The notes under the pieces: model-generated | What the model was told of the DNA's origin: nothing | Databases searched by the model: none | Seen by the model: the letters and a program-made list of their open reading frames with translations, nothing else | NCBI RefSeq assembly: GCF_009828925.2 | Contig: NZ_WUTY02000002.1 | Span: 62,001 to 126,000, forward strand | Length of the DNA stretch: 64,000 nucleotides | Reading direction: 5' to 3' | Origin: Methylicorpusculum oleiharenae | GTDB lineage: Bacteria; Pseudomonadota; Gammaproteobacteria; Methylococcales; Methylomonadaceae | Shown here: piece after piece, positions 18,291 to 24,713 of the stretch | How positions within the stretch are numbered: position 1 is the first letter of the stretch | Layout: every line of letters starts with the position of its first letter | Translations under genes and position numbers: made by a program

Positions 18291-18686
18291 TTATCGATAC
18301 CATACAGAAATCAATTTTCGACATTCCCTTCTCCATTTACAATCCATTTCTTCACAAAGCCTATTGGGTTCATAACGAAAACAGGGGCGGTGTTTTGTGG
18401 CATTTTGAATAGCTTGTATCAGTTCTACATCCGAATTAAACACATCAGTATGTTCAATACCGATTAAGGCTGCTAATTGCTTCAACCCGGAAATGGTTAG
18501 CGCAGCATGATCTTCTTCCAACGTGGCAATATAAGTCGTTATCAGTATTTCCGAATACGCCATTTCAGCCGCCAGCCAATCATCTAATTCTTTGCCGGAC
18601 TCAAAACCTCTTGTTTCCGCATTGAAATAAGCGGCTTCTGAGATCCACTGATGCCGGTTTATAGTCTTTGCAAAATAACTTACCAT
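18291..18686 (-). CDS. DUF2934-containing hypothetical protein with Cys-rich tail
   Basis: About 131 residues from the ATG at 18686; an in-frame TTG at 18716 would add ten. The block ISEAAYFNAETRGF followed by ELDDWLAAE is the DUF2934 motif, a short helical element common in Proteobacteria and of unknown role. The C-terminus has four cysteines (CFRYEPNRLCEEMDCKWRREC) that could bind a metal. It sits between the two efflux systems and faces away from the EmrAB-like genes. A second DUF2934 gene lies at 22401-22664 in the same transposon. Confidence 0.7.
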   Translation of the reverse strand: MVSYFAKTINRHQWISEAAYFNAETRGFESGKELDDWLAAEMAYSEILITTYIATLEEDHAALTISGLKQLAALIGIEHTDVFNSDVELIQAIQNATKHRPCFRYEPNRLCEEMDCKWRRECRKLISVWYR

Positions 18687-18730
18687 GGCCTCTACCGCTT
18701 TATGATGGTTTGGCAATGTGGCATCGCCGA

Positions 18731-18743
18731 CTTACGGTCACCC
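18731..18743 (+). repeat. Thirteen-base match to the tip of the transposon terminal repeat
   Basis: CTTACGGTCACCC is identical to the outermost 13 bases of the right terminal repeat (24118-24130), in the same orientation. The inner 25 bases of a repeat are not conserved here. It may be a relic of an older, shorter version of the transposon that ended before the EmrAB-like module, or chance. Confidence 0.35.
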
Positions 18744-18847
18744 GCTTAGACCCTAACGCCGGAGCGTACCGATATAGCCTTGGCCTAGAATGGACTATCG
18801 TTTCGGGGGAGGGGGGGCTTGTTTCATCCTGGCGCGGAATAAATTCG

Positions 18848-18894
18848 TTGCATTGCAGTGAAGTTAATGATTATACTAAACCACACCGTTTAGT
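18848..18894 (+). promoter_or_regulatory. Promoter and probable TetR-type operator of the EmrAB-like genes
   Basis: TTGCAT (18848-18853) and TATACT (18872-18877) are spaced 18 bases and make a good sigma-70 promoter 35 bases before the adaptor gene. The perfect dyad ACTAAAC-CACACC-GTTTAGT (18875-18894) covers the -10 box and the likely start of transcription. That is where a TetR-type repressor would block initiation. Confidence 0.65.
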
Positions 18895-18911
18895 TAAGCA
18901 AATAAAAATTT

Positions 18912-19937
18912 ATGTCTCTCCATCTATCCAAAAAAACCCTAATAGTCTCTTTGCTGCTCATGGCCGTAACCGCAGCTGGCATCGTCTATTGGCTGAAAGC
19001 GATCCATCCTTTCGAGACTACCGACAACGCCTATCTGAAGGCGCACATCAGCTTGATTAGCTCCAAGGAGACCGGGTATGTCAAGGAAGTGTTGTTCGTG
19101 GATAACCAGAAGGTGAAGCCAGGCGACCTGCTGGTGGTGATCGATGATCATGACTTTAAGGCCCGTGTCGCCGAGGCCGAAGCCCAGGTGCAGATGGAAA
19201 CAGCGCACATCCAGACTCTGGAAGCTAACAAACTCACCCAAAACGCCAAAATACGCGAGGAGGCGGCGAATATCGCTGCTGCCAATGCCGACCTGGATCG
19301 CGCCGGCAAGGATTTGAAGCGTTACGGCAATCTCGCCCAGGAGGGGGCTATTTCCGCGCAATCTCATGATAGCGCCCAATCTACTTATACCCAGGCATCC
19401 GCCCATCGGGATAAATTCAGTTCGGCCGTGCAGGGAGCGAAAAGCGAATTGGCTGCTCTGGATGCGCAGATCGAGGAGTCCAGCGCCCGTATCAAAGCTG
19501 CCGAAGCCGCTCTGGAGCAGGCCCGCATCGACTTGGGGAATACCCGTATCGTAGCGCCAATGGCTGGCGTCATCGGCAATCGCAGCGTGCAGGTCGGGCA
19601 ATTGGTCAAACCCGGTAATGCACTCGGCTTTCTGATTCCGGACGATGGCCTATTCGTGGAAGCGAACTTCAAGGAAACCCAGATCGCCCGGATGCGACCG
19701 GGGCAAGCGGTGGAGATTCATGTTGATGCTTACCCCGATGAGGTTTTCGAAGGTTCGCTGGACAGTTTCGCACCCGCGTCCGGTTCGGAATTCAGTTTGT
19801 TACCGTCGGAAAACGCCACCGGTAATTTCACCAAGATCGTGCGCCGGGTGCCGGTGAAAATTCTGTTCCGGCCGGACACTGATTTAAGCCGCCTGAGACC
19901 GGGGCTATCCACGGAAATTAAGGTTAGGGTAAGGTAG
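18912..19937 (+). CDS. EmrA/HlyD-type adaptor of an MFS multidrug pump
   Basis: A 341-residue membrane fusion protein with one N-terminal TM (TLIVSLLLMAVTAAGIVYWL) and the typical TTDNAYLKAHISLISSKETGYV lipoyl start (about 35-56). A coiled-coil hairpin follows, then NTRIVAPMAGVIGNRSVQVGQ and a beta-barrel. It pairs with the MFS pump starting 6 bases after its stop. Pumps of this type export uncouplers, antibiotics or organic acids through a TolC-type channel; here the NodT-like channel of the neighbouring operon could serve. No strong ribosome site precedes the ATG. Confidence 0.9.
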   Translation: MSLHLSKKTLIVSLLLMAVTAAGIVYWLKAIHPFETTDNAYLKAHISLISSKETGYVKEVLFVDNQKVKPGDLLVVIDDHDFKARVAEAEAQVQMETAHIQTLEANKLTQNAKIREEAANIAAANADLDRAGKDLKRYGNLAQEGAISAQSHDSAQSTYTQASAHRDKFSSAVQGAKSELAALDAQIEESSARIKAAEAALEQARIDLGNTRIVAPMAGVIGNRSVQVGQLVKPGNALGFLIPDDGLFVEANFKETQIARMRPGQAVEIHVDAYPDEVFEGSLDSFAPASGSEFSLLPSENATGNFTKIVRRVPVKILFRPDTDLSRLRPGLSTEIKVRVR

Positions 19938-19943
19938 CGTAAC

Positions 19944-21548
19944 ATGATGGAAACCACAGAGGTTGCCCCCAAAGACGCGCTGGAGAGTCATGCCGGCGCG
20001 ACTGAAAAGCCGCTCACCCCGCAACAATGGATCGGCTTTTTCGGCATGGTGTTCGGCATTTTCATGGCGATTCTCGATATCCAGATCGTCGCCAGCTCCA
20101 TGCAACAAATACAGGCAGGATTGGCGGCGACCCGCGACGAAATCGCCTGGGTGCAAACCGCTTATTTGATTGCCGAAGTGGTGATCATCCCTCTGTCCGG
20201 CTGGCTGGCCCGGGCGCTGTCGACCCGTTACCTATTCGTGCTGTCTTGCGGCGGCTTTACGCTGATGAGCCTGTTTGTCGCCTTGTCCTGGAATCTACCC
20301 TCGATGATCGTTTTTCGAACCCTTCAGGGCTTGTTTGGCGGCGCGATGATCCCCACAGTGTTTGCGGTGATCTACACGATGTTCCCGAAGCGTTTGCAAC
20401 CGTCCATGTTTATCGTCGTCGGCTTGGTGGTGACTGTCGCACCTACGGCGGGGCCTGTGCTGGGCGGTTATCTTACCGAAGCATTTTCCTGGAAAGCGCT
20501 GTTTCTGATCAATCTGCTGCCGGGTTTTTTGGTGTGTCTGAGCACCTGGCTGTTCGTGCGGGTGGATGAACCGGACTGGGAATTACTCGAAAAAATCGAT
20601 TTTCTCGGCATAGTCTACATCATCATCTTTCTCGGCAGCATGCAATTCGTGTTAGAAGAAGGGGTGCGGAAGGAATGGTTTGATAGCCATGAAATTTTAT
20701 TTTTTAGCGTGGTTGCCGCCGTGGCAGGCATCGCTATGTTCTATCGTGAATTGACCATCGAACACCCGATTGTCGATCTGTGGGCCTTCCGTAATTTCAA
20801 CTTCGCTGTCGGCTGTGTATTCAGCTTCATCCTGGGTGTTGGAATGTATACCACCATTTATTTGATGCCGTTGTATCTGGCTAGCGTCAAAGGCCTGAAT
20901 AGCCTGCAAATTGGCCAATATGTGATGGTCACAGGACTATTTCAACTGTTGTCGGCCTTTGTCGCCGGCCCACTCGCCAAGGTGCTGGATTCACGGTTGA
21001 TGATGGCACTGGGTTTGTCTCTCTATGGGCTGGGTTCCTGGATGAACGGCGATCTCACGCATGAGTCAGGCTACTGGGAGTTTTTCTGGCCACAGGCTTT
21101 GCGCGGCTTCGCGCTGATGTTTGCCTTTTTGCCCATCAATACACTGGCCTTGGGTACGTTGCCGCCTGAAGAAGTCAAAAATGCCAGCGGACTGTACAAC
21201 CTTATGCGCAACCTGGGTGGAGCGATAGGTCTGGCGGTCGCCAACACTTTGATGATTCAGTTGAACAAGCAACATTACGCCGTGTTGCGCGAGTCGGTGA
21301 CACCGGGCTCTCCACAAGCGCAATCACTACTGGCGGGCTTGCAGGAACGCATGGTCAGATTGTCGTTACCGGATAGCGAACTGGCCACGCTCAAGCAGCT
21401 TTACGGCCTGGTGATGCGAGAAGCCGAGGTGATTACCCTTAACACACTTTTTCATATCCTCACCCTGGTTTTTCTCTTGGCGTTATTGCTGATGCCATTG
21501 GTCAGAAAAGTGTCGGCGGACGCCGGTGGCGCGGCAGGCGGCCATTGA
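19944..21548 (+). CDS. EmrB-type DHA2-family MFS multidrug transporter
   Basis: A 534-residue 14-TM proton antiporter of the DHA2 family. It begins with an acidic tail and WIGFFGMVFGIFMAILDIQI, has the expected QTAYLIAEVVIIPLSGWL, and ends with a C-terminal amphipathic stretch and a last TM. It is co-transcribed with the adaptor gene 6 bases upstream. It moves toxic amphiphiles from the inner membrane or cytoplasm into the adaptor channel. The exact substrate cannot be read from sequence. Confidence 0.93.
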   Translation: MMETTEVAPKDALESHAGATEKPLTPQQWIGFFGMVFGIFMAILDIQIVASSMQQIQAGLAATRDEIAWVQTAYLIAEVVIIPLSGWLARALSTRYLFVLSCGGFTLMSLFVALSWNLPSMIVFRTLQGLFGGAMIPTVFAVIYTMFPKRLQPSMFIVVGLVVTVAPTAGPVLGGYLTEAFSWKALFLINLLPGFLVCLSTWLFVRVDEPDWELLEKIDFLGIVYIIIFLGSMQFVLEEGVRKEWFDSHEILFFSVVAAVAGIAMFYRELTIEHPIVDLWAFRNFNFAVGCVFSFILGVGMYTTIYLMPLYLASVKGLNSLQIGQYVMVTGLFQLLSAFVAGPLAKVLDSRLMMALGLSLYGLGSWMNGDLTHESGYWEFFWPQALRGFALMFAFLPINTLALGTLPPEEVKNASGLYNLMRNLGGAIGLAVANTLMIQLNKQHYAVLRESVTPGSPQAQSLLAGLQERMVRLSLPDSELATLKQLYGLVMREAEVITLNTLFHILTLVFLLALLLMPLVRKVSADAGGAAGGH

Positions 21549-21697
21549 CCGCATGAAGCTTCTTGTTAATTTCCTGCGGAGTAACCTATGGATCAATAAA
21601 TTTGCAGCGCTCAACCTGATTGTCTCGCCTGCATCACCTGCGGTGACGAGCACAACTGATACCGACTACCCATTTTTTAGCCTGAGGAGGCCACACC

Positions 21698-22306
21698 ATG
21701 AAACTTTATTACAGCCCTGGCGCCTGTTCGTTATCACCCCACATCGTCCTCGAAGAGGGCATATTCAGATATGAAACCGAGCGGGTCGATCTGACCAGCG
21801 GAAAAACCGAAACCGGCGCCGATTACCGCACGATCAATTCCAACGGCTACGTGCCCGCCTTACTACTCGACGACGGTCAAGTGTTGACCGAAGGCCCGGC
21901 CATTGTCCAGTATCTCGCCGACCATGCACCGGAAACACGTCTTGCACCGCCTGTCGACAGCATGGAGCGTTACCGCCTGATGGAATGGCTCAACTTCATC
22001 TCTACCGAACTGCACAAGAGCTTCGGCACGCTGTTCAATCCACAGGCGCCTGAAGCCTGGAAAGACCTTGTCAAGACACAACTGGCCCGGCGTTTCGATT
22101 ATGTGAACAGCCGACTTGATGGCAAGGTTTGGCTGATGGGCGATGATTTCACCGTGGTCGATGCCTATCTTTTTACCGTACTGGGCTGGGGCAATTACGT
22201 CGGTGTCGATCTTGCCCCATGGCCAAATCTGATCGCCTATCAGGGCCGCGTCGCCGCACGACCTGCGGTGCAGGCGGCGCTCAAGGCCGAAGGATTGATT
22301 GAATAA
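21698..22306 (+). CDS. Glutathione S-transferase
   Basis: A 202-residue cytosolic GST of the bacterial beta-like class: thioredoxin-fold N-terminus (MKLYYSPGACSLSPHIVLEE, with the Ser/Cys active-site region at 10-13) and an all-helical C-terminal domain with the DFTVVDAYLFTVLGW motif. AGGAGG lies 7 bases upstream. GSTs of this class conjugate glutathione to electrophiles or act as peroxidases. Placed between two pumps, it probably helps detoxify the exported compounds, which is inference. Confidence 0.92.
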   Translation: MKLYYSPGACSLSPHIVLEEGIFRYETERVDLTSGKTETGADYRTINSNGYVPALLLDDGQVLTEGPAIVQYLADHAPETRLAPPVDSMERYRLMEWLNFISTELHKSFGTLFNPQAPEAWKDLVKTQLARRFDYVNSRLDGKVWLMGDDFTVVDAYLFTVLGWGNYVGVDLAPWPNLIAYQGRVAARPAVQAALKAEGLIE

Positions 22307-22400
22307 CTATTTTCACACCCTGCCGGCGCGAGCTGTCGGCGGAGGCAAAATAACCAACGCCAGCGCGCGTAAAACCACTGCTTAAATAGGAGTACACCCC

Positions 22401-22664
22401 ATGACCAAATCCAAATCAAAATCCACTGCCGCCCCTGAAAAGATGGCTCAAGCCGTTGCCGAGCAACTAAATCGTCCGCTCGTATCACCGGAGGAGCGCA
22501 ATCGAATGATCGCAGAAGCCGCCTATTACAGCGCCGAAAAGCGCAGCTTTGCCGGCGGCGACATGGCGGAAGATTGGTGCGAAGCAGAAGCGGAAATCGA
22601 CCGCATCCTACAACAAACAAATGAGGAAACCATCACCATGAACAATCATGAGATCCAACAATAG
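22401..22664 (+). CDS. DUF2934 family small protein
   Basis: An 87-residue basic-to-acidic protein with AGGAG 8 bases before the ATG. RNRMIAEAAYYSAEKRSF followed by DWCEAEAEIDRIL is a DUF2934 motif, as in the gene at 18291-18686, so this transposon carries two members. The Lys-rich first 20 residues may bind nucleic acid. The family has no known function; it is often seen beside stress or plant-associated genes. Confidence 0.75.
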   Translation: MTKSKSKSTAAPEKMAQAVAEQLNRPLVSPEERNRMIAEAAYYSAEKRSFAGGDMAEDWCEAEAEIDRILQQTNEETITMNNHEIQQ

Positions 22665-22750
22665 GTTCAAACCGCGCTCGAAAGCAAGCCGCTTTCATAA
22701 AAAGGTTGTATCAATATTTCACTGAATTATAACCAAGATACAGTAAATAT

Positions 22751-23383
22751 CCCCCGGCAAAGCCGGGGGCTTTATAAAGTGAACCGCTCAAAGCGGTAAA
22801 TGGGGACGCTAACGCGGCCCCATATCAATAGCCGCCAATAGGCGGCGACTCATTGCCAAAGGTTCATTTGCTCTATTCACTGGTCTTCCTGTTCTTGATG
22901 CCGGATATAGTCCCGTATCACCGTTTCATCCCTGCCTACCGTCGAAACAAAATACCCTCGTGCCCAGAAATGCTGACCCACGAAGTTGCGTTTCTTCTCG
23001 CCATAGACCCTCGCCAAATGAATCGCACTCTTACCTTTGATGTAGCCTATTACTTGCGACACCGCGTATTTCGGCGGTATCGAGATCAACATATGTACAC
23101 GATCCGGCATCAAATGACCTTCCAATATTCGGCTTTCTCTCTGGCTGGCTAAACGCCGAAACACTTCGCCTAAATGCTTTCGCAACGCCTTGTACAAGGT
23201 TCGACGGCGGCATTTCGGTATAAACACCACATGATATTTGCACTCCCATTTCGAGTGACTTAAGCTCTCGTTCTCGTCCATCAGGTTCTCCTCTTACGTT
23301 TGCTTGGCGGCTCACGCAAGGGAGTGTCCTGGTGGACTCCTCTAAATGTCAAACTTAGCCTGTCTCCCCGGCAGAGCCGGGGG
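22751..23383. mobile_element. IS200-type insertion (tnpA only) with flanking hairpins
   Basis: A single Y1 transposase gene is bracketed by GC-rich palindromes. On the left are CCCCCGGC-AAA-GCCGGGGG (22751-22769), ACCGCT-CAA-AGCGGT (22783-22797), a GGGG...CCCC dyad (22802-22821) and GCCGCC-AATA-GGCGGC (22831-22846). On the right is CCCCGGC-AGA-GCCGGGG (about 23365-23381). IS200 elements have subterminal hairpins in place of inverted repeats. The exact ends are not determined. Confidence 0.7.
22877..23281 (-). CDS. tnpA: IS200/IS605-type TnpA with altered HUH site, probably inactive
   Basis: A 134-residue Y1 single-strand transposase with HVVFIPKCRRRTLY near the start, IPPKYAVSQVIGYIKGKSAI at 68-87 and FWARGYFVSTVG at 105-116. 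The probable nucleophile is Tyr125. The HUH metal site, normally H-U-H in MPDHVHML, reads MPDRVHML, so the first His is Arg61. A single base change (CAT to CGT) explains it. As that His binds the catalytic metal in this family, activity is doubtful. Otherwise the frame is whole. Confidence 0.85.
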   Translation of the reverse strand: MDENESLSHSKWECKYHVVFIPKCRRRTLYKALRKHLGEVFRRLASQRESRILEGHLMPDRVHMLISIPPKYAVSQVIGYIKGKSAIHLARVYGEKKRNFVGQHFWARGYFVSTVGRDETVIRDYIRHQEQEDQ

Positions 23384-23406
23384 ATTTCTCATTATTGGTT
23401 AACCCT

Positions 23407-23880
23407 ATGAACTTACGTCATTTTATCTGGACCACGCCTTTATTATCAGATAAAAAAAGAATAGAGTGCCTACCCTTTTTTTGGTTAATGCGTATTAAAG
23501 TACTGGTTTTGTCTCCCGACTGGTGCACTATCAAAATCCGTTTGCCACATAGCTGGATTGCAACTAATGTCGGAGGTAGTTTATTTGGCGGATTCCAAGC
23601 CTGTCTGGCTGATCCTATTGCAGCAATGGCATGTCAGAAATTATTTCCCAACCATAGGGTTTTGACAAGTTCGTTACAGCTGGATTTTATAGCAAAAGGT
23701 CTAAGTGATTTAGAACTCATTTTTCATATGCCTCCGGAAATAGAGCGGCAAATACGCACGGATTTGGCCAAAAAAGGCAGAAGTACTCCGATGTTTGAAT
23801 ACGGTTATTATCAGGAAAATGGTACTTTGTGCACGCTTATTAAGGCAAAAGTGGCTATCCGTCCTATTGCTGACTGCTAA
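23407..23880 (+). CDS. Hotdog-fold thioesterase-like protein (YiiD_C/DUF4442-like)
   Basis: About 157 residues from the ATG at 23407. IRLPHSWIATNVGGSLFGGFQACLADPIAAMACQKLF resembles the central helix and preceding strands of hotdog-fold acyl-CoA thioesterases of the YiiD C-terminal or DUF4442 type, followed by strand blocks (LQLDFIAKGLSDLEL and a C-terminal LCTLIKAKVAIRP). It lies just downstream of the IS200 element, whose insertion may have replaced its promoter. The substrate is unknown. It is the last cargo gene before the right terminal repeat. Confidence 0.6.
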   Translation: MNLRHFIWTTPLLSDKKRIECLPFFWLMRIKVLVLSPDWCTIKIRLPHSWIATNVGGSLFGGFQACLADPIAAMACQKLFPNHRVLTSSLQLDFIAKGLSDLELIFHMPPEIERQIRTDLAKKGRSTPMFEYGYYQENGTLCTLIKAKVAIRPIADC

Positions 23881-24092
23881 AAAGGTAGGCGTGATGATTG
23901 CTTCGTAAATGCGTAATTAATAGAGCCCTCTACTAACACTCGTCAGCGCTTTTAAGTTTTTCAATCTAATCGGATTAGGAATAGACAATTGTCATTATTT
24001 CTGTTGATAGTCTGGCTTGGGTCGTTTGCGAACCCTCGACCCGTAACGTAAGCAACCAGGCTTCATAGACGTGTCGTCACATGAGTTTATCT

Positions 24093-24130
24093 GCTAATGC
24101 CCATTTTCGCACGAATCCTTACGGTCACCC
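24093..24130 (-). repeat. Right 38-bp terminal inverted repeat of the inner transposon
   Basis: Read on the - strand it starts GGGTGACCGTAAGGATTC and ends CATTAGC, matching the left end at 33 of 38 positions. It abuts the TATAT duplication and the remaining outer resolvase coding sequence. Confidence 0.93.
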
Positions 24131-24135
24131 TATAT
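24131..24135 (+). repeat. Right copy of the 5-bp target-site duplication
   Basis: TATAT follows the right terminal repeat at once and equals 7372-7376. It supplies the Tyr5/Met6 codon overlap of the outer resolvase when the insert is removed. Confidence 0.88.
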
Positions 24136-24706
24136 GCGTGTTTCATCGGAATCGGATCGGCAAAGCACTGATTTACAACGTGATGCGTTGCTGGCCGCCG
24201 GTGTCGATGTTCGGCATCTTTTTGAAGATCGAGCATCAGGGGCCAAGGATGATCGTTCCGGACTGACCAATGCATTGGACTTTGTCCATCCTGGGGATGT
24301 GCTGGTCGTGTGGAAATTGGATAGGCTAGGTCGCTCTTTGTCTCACCTGCTTTCGATTATCAACACGCTCAAAGAGAAACAAGTGGCATTTCGTTCGCTC
24401 ACCGAGGGCATGGATACCACTACGCCATCGGGCGAACTGTTGTTCCATGTCTTTGGCGCTCTCGCCCAATATGAACGTGCTTTGATTAAAGAACGTGTTT
24501 TAGCTGGCCTTACCGCTGCCAGAAAACGCGGACGAATTGGCGGACGCCCACCCGCCATTATGGGTGAAAAATTAGAAGCAATTATCGCCGCATTGAATAG
24601 CGGTATGTCTAAAGCGGCAGTCTGCCGTAACTTTGGTGTCAAGCGAACCACACTGATCGAAACGTTGGCTCGCATCGGCTGGCCTGCTTCAAATCCAAAT
24701 CCATAA
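24131..24706 (+). pseudogene. tnpR: Resolvase of the outer transposon, 5' end displaced 16.8 kb
   Basis: From the ATG at 24134 the remaining frame codes for 190 residues, MRVSSESDRQSTDLQRD onward to the helix-turn-helix C-terminus, and lacks only the first five residues (MLIGY). These lie at 7360-7376, beyond the inner transposon. The catalytic Ser is still encoded, so a slightly shortened protein is possible. However, its promoter, first strand and res region have been separated from it, and the short N-terminal strand lost is part of the resolvase core. It is close to the inner resolvase in sequence. Confidence 0.85.
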
Positions 24707-24713
24707 CGGTGCG

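Larger units (their letters stand above)
7377..24130. mobile_element. Complete 16.75-kb Tn3-family transposon carrying efflux genes
   Basis: The element is bounded by 38-bp inverted repeats (7377-7414 and 24093-24130), 33 of 38 bases identical, and flanked by TATAT on both sides. It carries tnpA and tnpR on the - strand at the left, a res-like region, then cargo: a TetR/OMF/HlyD/ABC exporter operon, a DUF2934 gene, an EmrAB-like pump, a glutathione S-transferase, a second DUF2934 gene, an IS200-type insertion and a thioesterase-like gene. It is inserted in the resolvase gene of another Tn3-family element. All parts needed for movement look intact, so it may be active. Confidence 0.92.

Noticed and set aside
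22751-22846. Four GC-rich palindromes in a row, resembling a CRISPR array or repeat cluster.
   Set aside because: The palindromes differ in sequence and length and lie at the end of an IS200-type element, where subterminal hairpins are expected.
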